Of a stretch of 64,000 nucleotides of DNA, positions 52,002 to 60,469 are shown piece after piece. The position numbers and the translations under genes were made by a program. The stretch's first letter is position 1; every line of letters starts with the position of its first letter. The notes under the pieces were generated by a model. It did no database searches, was not told the origin of the DNA, and worked only from the letters and a program-made list of their open reading frames with translations. This DNA is from RGIG7332 sp045580305. Lineage in GTDB: Bacteria; Bacillota; Clostridia; Oscillospirales; JAAYXM01. Where the stretch lies: NCBI GenBank assembly GCA_045580305.1, contig JAZNNQ010000003.1, positions 62,001 to 126,000 on the forward strand, given 5' to 3'.

Positions 52002-52913
52002 ATGGCATTTACAGCAAAAGATGTACAGGCGCTGCGTGAGAAGACCGGCGTTGGTATGATGGATTGTAAGAAAGCGCTCGCAGCATCCGACGGTGATATG
52101 GATAAGGCAATCGAGTTCCTTCGTGAGAAGGGTCTTGCAGCTTCTGAGAAGAAGGCTGGCCGTATCGCAGCTGAAGGTATGGTTTATGCAGGCGTTATCA
52201 ATAACATGGGTGTTGCTGTTGAGGTTAACAGCGAGACCGACTTCGTTGCAAAGAACACTGATTTCCAGAAGTTTGTTGAGGATGTTGCTGTTGCAGTAGC
52301 TACCAACAAGCCTGCTGATGTTGAGGCTCTTTTTGCTTGCAAGTATCCGAACAGCGATTTAACCGTTGAGGATATGCAGCGTGAGAAGGTTCTTACCATC
52401 GGTGAGAACATCAAGGTTCGTCGTTTCGCTCTTTATGAGAACAATGTAAGCGTACCCTACATCCATATGGGTGGTAAGATCGGCGTTCTCGTTAATATGG
52501 AAATTTCCGACGACCTTAAGGGTAATGATGCTGTTACCGCACTTGGTCGCGATGTAGCTATGCAGATCGCAGCTATGAACCCCGGTTACCTTGCTAAGGA
52601 TGATGTTGATCCGTCCGTTTTAGAGAAAGAGAAGGAGATCCTTCTTGCTCAGGCTCTCAATGAGGGCAAGCCCCAGCAGATTGCTGAGAAGATGGTTATG
52701 GGTCGTATCGGCAAGTTCTATGCTGAAAACTGCTTACTTGAGCAGGCATTCGTTAAGGACGACAAGGTTTCCGTTGCAAAGCATGTTGATGCAGTTGCTA
52801 AGGAACTTGGCGGTTCTATTAAGGTTGTTGCATTCACTCGTTTTGAGAAGGGTGAAGGCATTGAGAAGCGTGTTGACAACTTCGCAGAAGAAGTTGCAAG
52901 CATGGCTAAGTAA
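52002..52913 (+). CDS. tsf: translation elongation factor Ts
   Basis: 303 residues. N-terminal UBA-like domain with LREKTGVGMMDCKKALAASDGDMDKAIEFLREKGLAA, then the core with EVNSETDFVAKN and VSVPYIHMGGKIGVLVN. It exchanges GDP on EF-Tu. AGGAGG precedes the ATG. Confidence 0.99.
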   Translation: MAFTAKDVQALREKTGVGMMDCKKALAASDGDMDKAIEFLREKGLAASEKKAGRIAAEGMVYAGVINNMGVAVEVNSETDFVAKNTDFQKFVEDVAVAVATNKPADVEALFACKYPNSDLTVEDMQREKVLTIGENIKVRRFALYENNVSVPYIHMGGKIGVLVNMEISDDLKGNDAVTALGRDVAMQIAAMNPGYLAKDDVDPSVLEKEKEILLAQALNEGKPQQIAEKMVMGRIGKFYAENCLLEQAFVKDDKVSVAKHVDAVAKELGGSIKVVAFTRFEKGEGIEKRVDNFAEEVASMAK

Positions 52914-52928
52914 GTTAAAACTTATATT

Positions 52929-52960
52929 AAAGGACGGAGCTGACTCCGTCCTTTTTCTTT
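52929..52960 (+). terminator. terminator of rpsB-tsf
   Basis: AAAGGACGGAG (52929-52939), CTGA loop, CTCCGTCCTTT (52944-52954), then TTCTTT. Confidence 0.93.
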
Positions 52961-52962
52961 TG

Positions 52963-52991
52963 TCATAAACGGATTTTTTCGCTCATATACT
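52963..52991 (+). promoter_or_regulatory. possible sigma-E (mother-cell) promoter of the SipL-like gene
   Basis: TCATAAA (52963-52969), a 14-base spacer and CATATACT (52984-52991) resemble the sigma-E pattern known from Bacillus (kmATATT - 14 - CATACAnT). No good sigma-A site is seen. The match is partial. Confidence 0.45.
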
Positions 52992-53026
52992 TAAACAGAA
53001 AAGAACTGCGAAAGGAGCGAAAAAAT

Positions 53027-54547
53027 ATGGAGCTGGAGCTGAATAAACGCAAAATTAATTTTTATGACAATGTATATGAATCAGGGGTAATTCATGAAGA
53101 AAACGGTGAGCTTATTGTACCCGACGCAAGCCCTGATATGGAGAGAATTATATTCTCCGGAGGTAGGGTGTATATCAAAGAAAAGAATATTCACGATGGC
53201 AGTGTAACGCTTAGTGGCATGGTTGAGGGCTGTGTTTTATACATTGCAGACGGCGAAACCGGTATTCGCAAGTTAGATATACATATGCCGATAAGCCACA
53301 GCTTTGAATCACCGTCAATATCCAGCGATTTACAATGTGTAGCATGTTCGGAACTTACATCATTGGAGGCAAGAGAAATTAATTCTCGAAAAATCGCTAT
53401 CCGTGCCCATATTGCGATTGATGTAAAATGCTATGCGGCTCAAAATATGGAGATAACACAAGGCATTGAAAACAGAGAAGAATTTTCTGTGGAAGTACGA
53501 AATGATAAGGAGAATTTTTATGTCCCTGCACTCATAAAAGAGCGAAGCTTTACTATTATTGATGATATTGAAATTCCTAAAGGTAGTCCTAATTTCCACA
53601 CCATGCTTAACAATGATGTCACACTTACTTGTACTGATATGAAGCTCATAGGGAACAAGGCTATTATAAAGGGTGTTGCAGGTATCAAATACACTTATTG
53701 TGACAAAGACGGAATCGTGAATGTCGCGTCGCATAATTTGCCGTATTCCCAGATTATGGATATTGAAGATTTTGAAGAAGAATGCGACTTGAATGTAAAA
53801 ATGAATATACGAGCTCTTAATATAGAACCGGCACACGATATGACCGGTGATATCAGATATATATCCGTTAATATTCTCGTTGACACAACGCTTATGGCAT
53901 ATCTCAAAGAAAATGTCTCGCTTATAGAAGACTTATACAGCACAGCGTATGTGTTAAATGCACAGTTTGAAGAGCTGCCGGCACATAAAATGAGTGAGCA
54001 TATTAATAAGCGCGTTGCGGTTAATGAAAATATCGAAACGGCAAATCTGGTGCAAAAAGTACTCGATACAAAGATTGTTCTTGAACCTATGCACCAAAAC
54101 GGCGATAAAATCCAAAATGATGCACAGATCCAGATTTTGTATCTTGGAGATGACGGAGAGATTTATTGCGTTCAACGCAGATGCAGTGCAGAGTGTATGG
54201 TCAGCATACCTACTGGTGCAAAAATTCTTTGCGATACAAGCGTTACAGGAGAAACTGCAACGGGAAGCGGAAATCAAATTGCTGTGCATTTCTTTGTAGA
54301 TTATGATGTTAAACTTCTTAGTAAAGATAAAATTCGAAACTTAAGATGTTTAAGTTCGGGTGAAGAGCGTACGGGAAATACAGACGAGGCTTATGTTATT
54401 GTAAAACATATTTACAGCGACCAACCTATATGGAATATTGCCAAGAAATACAATACCACGGTCGATGAGATTGCTGCTGCAAACGGACTTGATTTTTATG
54501 AAACCGTTGAGGCGGGAAGTATGCTCCTTATTCCTTGCGGGAAATAG
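53027..54547 (+). CDS. SPOCS (DUF3794) and LysM protein, SipL-like spore coat assembly factor
   Basis: 506 residues. The N-terminal ~430 residues hold repeated SPOCS/DUF3794 units, each with beta-rich segments such as GELIVPDASPDMERIIFSGGRVYIKEK, IEIPKGSPNFHTMLNNDVTLTCTDMKLIGNKAIIKG, and INKRVAVNENIETANLVQKVLDTKIVLEP. A C-terminal LysM domain follows (YSDQPIWNIAKKYNTTVDEIAAANGLDFYETVEAGSMLLIP). This is the architecture and length of SipL from Clostridioides difficile, which binds SpoIVA at the forespore surface. AAAGGAG precedes the ATG. Confidence 0.85.
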   Translation: MELELNKRKINFYDNVYESGVIHEENGELIVPDASPDMERIIFSGGRVYIKEKNIHDGSVTLSGMVEGCVLYIADGETGIRKLDIHMPISHSFESPSISSDLQCVACSELTSLEAREINSRKIAIRAHIAIDVKCYAAQNMEITQGIENREEFSVEVRNDKENFYVPALIKERSFTIIDDIEIPKGSPNFHTMLNNDVTLTCTDMKLIGNKAIIKGVAGIKYTYCDKDGIVNVASHNLPYSQIMDIEDFEEECDLNVKMNIRALNIEPAHDMTGDIRYISVNILVDTTLMAYLKENVSLIEDLYSTAYVLNAQFEELPAHKMSEHINKRVAVNENIETANLVQKVLDTKIVLEPMHQNGDKIQNDAQIQILYLGDDGEIYCVQRRCSAECMVSIPTGAKILCDTSVTGETATGSGNQIAVHFFVDYDVKLLSKDKIRNLRCLSSGEERTGNTDEAYVIVKHIYSDQPIWNIAKKYNTTVDEIAAANGLDFYETVEAGSMLLIPCGK

Positions 54548-54562
54548 AGGTGGCGCGTCATA

Positions 54563-55213
54563 ATTGCTACTTTTTTTAGCGTTCTGATTTCTGTATGTAT
54601 AGCTGAAATGGGGGACAAAACCCAGCTTTTTGTCATCGGGCTGTCAGCTAAACACAAAACAAGAGATGTGCTTTTGGGAATTGGTATAGCAACCGTGCTT
54701 TTAAATGCAATGGGTGTTTTTATGGGCAGTGTATTGGCGAAAATGTTCCCATTTGAATATGTCAGTCTTGCTGCAGGGTTTTTCTTTTTGGTTTTTGCAC
54801 TGCTCACCTTAGGTAAAGACGAAAAAAATAAGATTGCAAACCGTTCATCGGTGTTAGGTATTGCTGTGGCATTCTTTTTGGCGGAACTGGGAGACAAAAC
54901 CCAACTTTCGGCAATAGCCTTTTCAGCGAGTAATCCGAATGAAATATGGAGCGTGTTTATTGGAGCAACCTGCGGAATGCTAATTGCAGATGGAGTAGGA
55001 ATATTAATTGCCAAAATCATGGGCAAACAGATACCTGAGAAATTTATGAAAGCAGCGGCATATCTGATTTTTACATTCTATGGCTTTAAAACTATTTTTG
55101 ATCATTTTTACTTGTTTTTGCCCGGAAAAAGCGTGCCGCTTACATTAACTATTGCCATACTCTATGCATTTTTTAGCTTTATACTCCTTAAAGGACGCAA
55201 AAGAGAATGTTAA
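54563..55213 (+). CDS. GDT1/TMEM165 (UPF0016) family membrane protein with non-canonical start
   Basis: About 216 residues, six membrane helices, with both family motifs: AEMGDKTQL and AELGDKTQL. Members are proposed to move Mn2+ or Ca2+. The first in-frame ATG (54608) is the Met inside the first motif and would cut off its glutamate and first helix. The frame is open back to 54548, with no ATG, GTG or TTG. An ATT at 54563 (or ATA at 54560) lies 9 (or 6) bases after GGTGG and gives the expected N-terminus IATFFSVLISVCIAEMGDKT. A sequencing error is the alternative. Confidence 0.85.
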   Translation: MATFFSVLISVCIAEMGDKTQLFVIGLSAKHKTRDVLLGIGIATVLLNAMGVFMGSVLAKMFPFEYVSLAAGFFFLVFALLTLGKDEKNKIANRSSVLGIAVAFFLAELGDKTQLSAIAFSASNPNEIWSVFIGATCGMLIADGVGILIAKIMGKQIPEKFMKAAAYLIFTFYGFKTIFDHFYLFLPGKSVPLTLTIAILYAFFSFILLKGRKREC

Positions 55214-55217
55214 TTAT

Positions 55218-55258
55218 AAAAAATGGGTGTTTCGTCGAAATGCCCATTTTTTGTTTTT
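55218..55258 (+). terminator. terminator of the GDT1-family gene
   Basis: AAAAAATGGGTGTTT and AAATGCCCATTTTTT pair with two wobble pairs around a CGTCG loop, then TTGTTTTTT. Confidence 0.88.
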
Positions 55259-55282
55259 TAGCAAAAATTTTAAAAAAACCTG

Positions 55283-55311
55283 TGGACAATTTGTCTAAAA
55301 ACCATTATGAT
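55283..55311 (+). promoter_or_regulatory. promoter of pyrH-frr
   Basis: TGGACA (55283-55288), a 17-base spacer and TATGAT (55306-55311), 43 bases before the pyrH ATG. Each hexamer differs from consensus at one base. Confidence 0.75.
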
Positions 55312-55354
55312 ATATATAAGTGAAAAATAAATATTTTATATATGGAGGAAAGTT

Positions 55355-56074
55355 ATGCAAAAGCCATTATACAAGCGTATCTTACTCAAAATAAGCGGTG
55401 AGGCACTTGCCGGCGAAAAGAAGTCCGGTCTTGATTTTACCGTTATTGATTCTGTATGTGATGCAGTAAAGGAATGTGTTGAATTAGGCGTTGAAATAGG
55501 TATAGTAATCGGCGGCGGTAATTTCTGGCGCGGTGCTAAGGACGGCGGAGATCATATGGATCGTACTCGCGCTGACCATATGGGAATGCTTGCTACCACC
55601 ATTAACTCTCTTGCTGTTGCCGATGTTCTTGAACAGAAAGGTGTTAATGTCCGCGTTCAGACTGCTATCGAAATGCGCGCCTTTGCGGAGCCTTATGTTA
55701 GAAATCGTGCTGTTCGCCACCTTGAAAAGGGCAGAGTAGTTATCTTTGCTTGCGGTACAGGTAATCCGTTCTTCTCCACTGATACTGCTGCGGTTTTACG
55801 CGCTGCGGAAATCGATGCCAATGTTATTATGAAGGCTACAAATGTTGATGGTGTTTACGATTCCGACCCGAAGAAGAATCCGGAAGCAAAGAAATTCGAC
55901 ACTCTTACATACAACGAAGTTCTTGCCCGACATCTCGCGGTTATGGACAGCACAGCAACCTCGCTCTCTATGGACAATAATATTCCCATTATCGTATTTG
56001 CTCTGCGCGACAGAGACAATATTCGCCGCGTTATTATGGGCGAAAAAATCGGTACAATTGTTAAGGAGGACTAA
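55355..56074 (+). CDS. pyrH: uridylate kinase (UMP kinase)
   Basis: 239 residues of the amino-acid-kinase fold. KISGEALAGEKKSG, IGIVIGGGNFWRGA, DHMGMLATTINSLAV and FACGTGNPFFSTDTAAVLRAAEIDANVIMKATNVDGVYDSDP are signatures. It phosphorylates UMP to UDP. GGAGG precedes the ATG. Followed closely by frr, the standard order after rpsB-tsf (here interrupted by the SipL-like and GDT1-family genes). Confidence 0.98.
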   Translation: MQKPLYKRILLKISGEALAGEKKSGLDFTVIDSVCDAVKECVELGVEIGIVIGGGNFWRGAKDGGDHMDRTRADHMGMLATTINSLAVADVLEQKGVNVRVQTAIEMRAFAEPYVRNRAVRHLEKGRVVIFACGTGNPFFSTDTAAVLRAAEIDANVIMKATNVDGVYDSDPKKNPEAKKFDTLTYNEVLARHLAVMDSTATSLSMDNNIPIIVFALRDRDNIRRVIMGEKIGTIVKED

Positions 56075-56080
56075 AATATT

Positions 56081-56635
56081 ATGAATGCACAGGTTAAAGA
56101 TTTTGATGTTAAAATGACAAAAACCATTGATGTTGTTGCAGGTGATCTTGGCGCTGTTCGTGCAGGACGCGCGAATCCTGCGGTTTTGGAAAAGATTTCC
56201 GTTGATTATTACGGAACAGCTACCCCGATAAACCAGGTAGGCTCAGTTTCTGTTCCGGAACCCAGAAGCCTTGTTATCCAACCTTGGGACGCTTCCATTC
56301 TTAAGGCTATTGAAAAGGCTATTCAGTCATCTGATCTTGGTATTAATCCGCAGAATGACGGCAAGGTTATCCGCCTTAACTTCCCACAGCTTACCGAGGA
56401 GCGCCGTCACGACCTCATTAAGCAGGTTAAGAAAATCGGTGAAGACGGTAAGGTTGCTATCCGCAATATTCGCCGTGATGCAATGGATTTCTTCAAGGAT
56501 CTGAAAAAGAAATCCGAGATTACCGAGGATGATTTAAAGGGCATCGAAAAGGATGTACAGAATATCACCGATGCTCATTGTAAAGAAATTGACACTATGG
56601 TTGCAAAGAAGGAAAAGGAGCTTCTTGAAGTTTAA
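56081..56635 (+). CDS. frr: ribosome recycling factor
   Basis: 184 residues. GDLGAVRAGRANPAVLEKISVDYYG, PINQVGSVSVPEPRSLVIQPWD, GLNPQNDGK-like block (here GINPQNDGKVIRLNFPQLTEERR) and the helical C-terminus are complete. It splits post-termination ribosomes with EF-G. AAGGAGG precedes the ATG six bases after pyrH. Confidence 0.98.
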   Translation: MNAQVKDFDVKMTKTIDVVAGDLGAVRAGRANPAVLEKISVDYYGTATPINQVGSVSVPEPRSLVIQPWDASILKAIEKAIQSSDLGINPQNDGKVIRLNFPQLTEERRHDLIKQVKKIGEDGKVAIRNIRRDAMDFFKDLKKKSEITEDDLKGIEKDVQNITDAHCKEIDTMVAKKEKELLEV

Positions 56636-56654
56636 AAAATTATAGCTTAAAAAA

Positions 56655-56690
56655 GAACATAAGGGCATTTTGCCCTTATGTTCATTTTAC
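56655..56690 (+). terminator. hairpin after frr
   Basis: GAACATAAGGGCA (56655-56667), TTT loop, TGCCCTTATGTTC (56671-56683), then ATTTTAC. The T-run is weak, so read-through into uppS is likely; I found no clear promoter for uppS. Confidence 0.75.
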
Positions 56691-56709
56691 AATGAGGGGA
56701 TTAATAGCG

Positions 56710-57456
56710 ATGAATTTGTTTAAATTTAAGAAGAAACCCGCGCAAGAGCTTGATATGACACGACTTCCGCGTCATATAGCAATTATTATGGACGGCAACG
56801 GCCGTTGGGCGAAAAAAAGAGGTTTGCCGCGTACGGCAGGCCACAAGGTGGGCAGTGAGACCTTCCGTACAATCGCAACCTACTGTAATGATATTGGTAT
56901 TAAATATCTTACAGTATATGCTTTTTCTACCGAAAATTGGAAACGACCTCAAGAAGAGGTTGATGCAATAATGAAGCTTTTGGAAGAGTATATTTTAGAA
57001 GCTTTTGAAAAAGTGCGTAAGGATAACATAAAGCTTACATTTTGGGGTGAGCGTAGCAGACTTTCCCCCAAACTTCAGCAGATGATGGCGGAGGTTGAGG
57101 AAAAAAGTCGCGATATGACCGGAATTCATGTCAATGTGTGCTTGAATTACGGTGGACGCGATGAGCTTGCCAGAGCGACAAGAGATATAGCGCAGGCGGT
57201 TAAAAACGGTGAAATCGACATAGATAACATAAATGAAGAATTGATATCAAGGTCTATATACTCCAAGGATGTTCCGGATCCTGAACTTATTATTCGTCCA
57301 AGTGGTGAGATACGCACATCGAACTTCCTGCTTTGGCAGTCAGCATATTCGGAATATTACTTTACCGATGTTCTGTGGCCGGATTTTAAGCCACATGAGC
57401 TTGATCGTGCAATAATTGCTTATCAAAACAGATCTCGAAGATTTGGAGGGGTGTAA
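56710..57456 (+). CDS. uppS: undecaprenyl diphosphate synthase (isoprenyl transferase)
   Basis: 248 residues. MDGNGRWAKKRGLPRTAGH, FSTENWKRP and RPSGEIRTSNFLLWQSAYSEYYF are the family motifs. It extends farnesyl diphosphate with eight cis-isoprene units to make the lipid carrier for wall synthesis. The ATG at 56710 has GAGGGG ten bases upstream; an ATG at 56692 is inside that site. First of uppS-cdsA-dxr-rseP-ispG-polC. Confidence 0.97.
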   Translation: MNLFKFKKKPAQELDMTRLPRHIAIIMDGNGRWAKKRGLPRTAGHKVGSETFRTIATYCNDIGIKYLTVYAFSTENWKRPQEEVDAIMKLLEEYILEAFEKVRKDNIKLTFWGERSRLSPKLQQMMAEVEEKSRDMTGIHVNVCLNYGGRDELARATRDIAQAVKNGEIDIDNINEELISRSIYSKDVPDPELIIRPSGEIRTSNFLLWQSAYSEYYFTDVLWPDFKPHELDRAIIAYQNRSRRFGGV

Positions 57457-57459
57457 GAT

Positions 57460-58272
57460 ATGCTTATTCGTACTATTTCCGCGTTTGTTTGCTTGCCTTT
57501 GTTTTTCGCTGTAATTTATTTTTTGCCACCGGTATGTCTTACTGTTTCTCTTGCCATCATTGCTGTCGTTGCAGTGTATGAACTTTTATGGAGAAGTAAG
57601 ATCGTAACCAATAAAGCATTGGTTTGTGTCGGATATATAATGGCGCTTGCTGTTGTTGTTTGGGCGCATTTTGGATATAATGGGGCATATATTTTACCGG
57701 CTGCGTTTGCGCTTACTTTATGTGTGTTTGTCATTTGGATGACAAATCAAAAGAATATTGAGTTTAAGCAGGTTACAGCTACTGTTTTTGGTGCTACCAT
57801 TATTCCGTTTTTTCTTTCTTCAATATTGGGAATAATGGCAATGGACAAAGCTAAGTTTATAATAATTCTCCCGTTTATGGCGGCTTGGCTTACCGATACC
57901 GGGGCTTATTATTCCGGATATTTTTTCGGAAAGCATAAACTTGCACCGACGATAAGCCCTAAAAAGACCGTTGAAGGAGCAGTTGGCGGCGTAATAACCT
58001 GTATAGTATCCTTTGTTGTCTACGGACTTATTATGGAGCAGTTCTTTAGCCTTGATGCAAACTACTTATTACTTGCGCTAACGGGTCTTGTACTATCTCC
58101 GATAGCACAGATAGGAGACCTATCATTATCTATTATTAAGAGGGAATATAATATTAAGGATTATGGTGTTATCTTCCCAGGACACGGTGGTATTTTAGAT
58201 CGCTTTGATAGCGTTCTGTTCACTGCACCGTCAACTTTAATTATTTTGAATTTTCTTACACTTATAGCTTAA
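57460..58272 (+). CDS. cdsA: phosphatidate cytidylyltransferase
   Basis: 270 residues, about eight membrane segments. The signature near the C-terminus, SIIKREYNIKDYG followed by FPGHGGILDRFDS, is complete, as is the SPKKTVEGAVGG loop. It makes CDP-diacylglycerol, precursor of phospholipids. GGAGGGG precedes the ATG. Confidence 0.97.
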   Translation: MLIRTISAFVCLPLFFAVIYFLPPVCLTVSLAIIAVVAVYELLWRSKIVTNKALVCVGYIMALAVVVWAHFGYNGAYILPAAFALTLCVFVIWMTNQKNIEFKQVTATVFGATIIPFFLSSILGIMAMDKAKFIIILPFMAAWLTDTGAYYSGYFFGKHKLAPTISPKKTVEGAVGGVITCIVSFVVYGLIMEQFFSLDANYLLLALTGLVLSPIAQIGDLSLSIIKREYNIKDYGVIFPGHGGILDRFDSVLFTAPSTLIILNFLTLIA

Positions 58273-58287
58273 GAGGTGGAAAACCGT

Positions 58288-59436
58288 ATGGTTTCAAATA
58301 TTTCGGTTCTTGGTTCTACCGGCTCTATCGGTCAACAGACGATGGATATATTGCGAACCTATAATATAAAGGCATCGGCGCTCACTACAAATCGCAATAT
58401 AAAGCTGCTGGAAACTCAGGCGCGTGAATTTAAACCTAAACTTGTTGCTGCTATGGATGAAGTTGCATATCGCGATTTAAAGATAGCTCTTGCGGATACC
58501 GATATAAAGGTATATTGCGGTATGGATGGTCTTGTTGCGGCGGCAGAAGTAGAAGATGCTGAGTGCGTGCTTACCGCTGTTGTCGGAATGGTTGGACTTA
58601 TCCCAACTTTGGCCGCAATCGAGGCGGGGCGCAATATTGCACTTGCAAACAAGGAAACCCTTGTTTGTGCAGGTTCTATTGTCACAGAAAAAGCGAAGAA
58701 AAAGGGCGTTTCGCTCCTTCCGGTAGATTCAGAGCATTCGGCAATTTTCCAATGTTTGGAAGCGAGCAGGGATAGGGGCGAGCTTAAAAAAATACTTCTT
58801 ACCGCATCCGGTGGACCTTTTTTTGGTAAAAGTAAAAATGAACTTGAAAAGGTCACTGTAGGCGATGCTTTGAAACATCCGAATTGGAGTATGGGCAGCA
58901 AAATAACTATAGATTCTGCCACGCTTATGAATAAGGGCCTTGAATTTATTGAGGCTATGTGGCTTTTTGGTGTTACACCTGAGCAAATAGAAGTTGTGGT
59001 ACACAGAGAAAGCATCATTCATTCTATGGTGGAATTTTGCGACGGCGCGGTTCTTGCACAGCTTGGTGCTCCAGATATGCGCCTTCCGATAGCTTACGCG
59101 CTGACATACCCAAGTCGTGTTGATTTTAATGGCCCTGTGCTGGACTTTAAGACACTAAAAAGCCTCTCTTTTGCTACACCTGATACAGATACATTCTCTT
59201 GCCTAAAACTTGCTATGAAGGCGGCTAAAGCAAAGGATGCAACTGCTGCGGTGTTAAACGGCGCAAACGAAGCGGCAGTATCAATGTTTTTAGAAGAAAA
59301 ATGCGGTTTTTTACAAATTGCTGAATTAGTTGAAGAGGCTATGGAAAAAGTAAAGACGAGTGAAAAACCGAGTCTTGATGACATTCTTCAGGCGGATATT
59401 TTAGCACGCGAATGCGTATTCAAACATTTTAAGTAG
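58288..59436 (+). CDS. dxr: 1-deoxy-D-xylulose 5-phosphate reductoisomerase
   Basis: 382 residues. NADPH loop VLGSTGSIGQQTMDIL; ALANKETLVCAG, PVDSEHSAIFQCL, TASGGPFFG and HPNWSMGSKITIDSATLMNKGLE are active-site blocks. It makes methylerythritol phosphate in the non-mevalonate isoprenoid pathway. GAGGTGGAAAACCGT precedes the ATG at 58288; a GTG four codons earlier is part of the ribosome site. ispG from the same pathway is two genes downstream. Confidence 0.97.
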   Translation: MVSNISVLGSTGSIGQQTMDILRTYNIKASALTTNRNIKLLETQAREFKPKLVAAMDEVAYRDLKIALADTDIKVYCGMDGLVAAAEVEDAECVLTAVVGMVGLIPTLAAIEAGRNIALANKETLVCAGSIVTEKAKKKGVSLLPVDSEHSAIFQCLEASRDRGELKKILLTASGGPFFGKSKNELEKVTVGDALKHPNWSMGSKITIDSATLMNKGLEFIEAMWLFGVTPEQIEVVVHRESIIHSMVEFCDGAVLAQLGAPDMRLPIAYALTYPSRVDFNGPVLDFKTLKSLSFATPDTDTFSCLKLAMKAAKAKDATAAVLNGANEAAVSMFLEEKCGFLQIAELVEEAMEKVKTSEKPSLDDILQADILARECVFKHFK

Positions 59437-60468
59437 GTGGTTACTATTTATATTATCTTAGTAGTTATTCTCTTTGGTGCGCTCATTGCGATACATGAGT
59501 TCGGGCACTTTATTGCTGCGAAAATTTCCGGCGTTCGGGTAAATGAGTTTGCGATAGGCATGGGCCCGGCTATATTTAAGAAGAAGATCGGCGAGACTCT
59601 GTATGCTCTGAGATTGCTGCCTCTTGGCGGTTATTGTGCTATGGAGGGCGAGGATGAGGAAAGTGAAGATGTTGAGCATGCATTCCACTCCAAGCCAATA
59701 CTCAGCAGGATTTTAATTGTTGCCTCAGGACCGATTATGAACCTCATTGTTGGTGTTCTGGTGCTCGCTTTTGTGTTTCTGCCGGTAACCGGATGGACAA
59801 CACCCACTTTAACCCAGGTGGATGCGCGGATAAACGGACTTCAGGCGGGCGACACGATAGTTGAAATTGACGGCTATGATGTTGTTCTGTTTTCTGATTT
59901 TCATATCGGTCTTGACAGAGCAAAAGATGCACCCTATTACGACATTAAGGTTGAGCGTGACGGCGAGAAGATTTTGCTTGAGAATGTTAAGCTTGAACTT
60001 CGTGAGTTTGATGACAATGGCGAAAAAGTTATGCGCTACGGACTTACTTTTAATGTAGAACAAACGAGTTTCTGGAATAAAACTAAATTTGTATTCAAGA
60101 ACTCTTACAACTTAGTTCGGCTTGTTATCGTTGGCCTCGGCGATCTATTGACAGGCAACGCTGGCCTTGACGATATGGCAGGACCAATTGGAATAAGCTC
60201 GGTAATGGTGGATACCGCGAAGGAATCCATGACATCTCTTTGGTATTTACTGGCTCTTGTGTCCATTAACCTGGGAATTATGAATCTGCTTCCCATCCCG
60301 GCACTTGACGGTGGAAGATTGTTCTTTATGATCATCGAGCTTATCAGAAGAAAACCGATACCGCAGAAATATGAAGGCTGGGTTCACGCTGCAGGCTTTG
60401 CGATCTTAATTCTTCTTATGATTTTAGTTGCCTTTAATGATATTTTTAAGCTTTTTACAGGTGGTTAA
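59437..60468 (+). CDS. rseP: RseP/RasP-type intramembrane site-2 metalloprotease
   Basis: 343 residues from the first canonical codon. HEFGH in the first membrane helix supplies zinc ligands and the catalytic Glu; a PDZ domain (about 110-180, QVDARINGLQAGDTIVEIDGYDV) follows; NLLPIPALDGGRL near the C-terminus supplies the third ligand. The family cleaves anti-sigma factors and leftover signal peptides in the membrane. The GTG at 59437 lies inside AGGTGG, so the real start may be the ATT at 59446, giving M-YIILVVILFGALIAIHEFGH. It begins directly after the dxr stop. Confidence 0.95.
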   Translation: MVTIYIILVVILFGALIAIHEFGHFIAAKISGVRVNEFAIGMGPAIFKKKIGETLYALRLLPLGGYCAMEGEDEESEDVEHAFHSKPILSRILIVASGPIMNLIVGVLVLAFVFLPVTGWTTPTLTQVDARINGLQAGDTIVEIDGYDVVLFSDFHIGLDRAKDAPYYDIKVERDGEKILLENVKLELREFDDNGEKVMRYGLTFNVEQTSFWNKTKFVFKNSYNLVRLVIVGLGDLLTGNAGLDDMAGPIGISSVMVDTAKESMTSLWYLLALVSINLGIMNLLPIPALDGGRLFFMIIELIRRKPIPQKYEGWVHAAGFAILILLMILVAFNDIFKLFTGG

Positions 60469-60469
60469 T

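Noticed and set aside
53360..53836. A 158-codon minus-strand frame under the SipL-like gene.
   Set aside because: Antisense shadow rich in Phe, Ile and Cys, without a ribosome site.
54608..55213. ATG at 54608 as the start of the GDT1-family gene.
   Set aside because: It would remove the glutamate of the first EMGDKT motif and the first membrane helix; a longer product with a non-canonical start fits the family better.
58416..59018. A 200-codon minus-strand frame under dxr.
   Set aside because: Ser/Ala-rich reverse complement of a conserved enzyme; no independent evidence.
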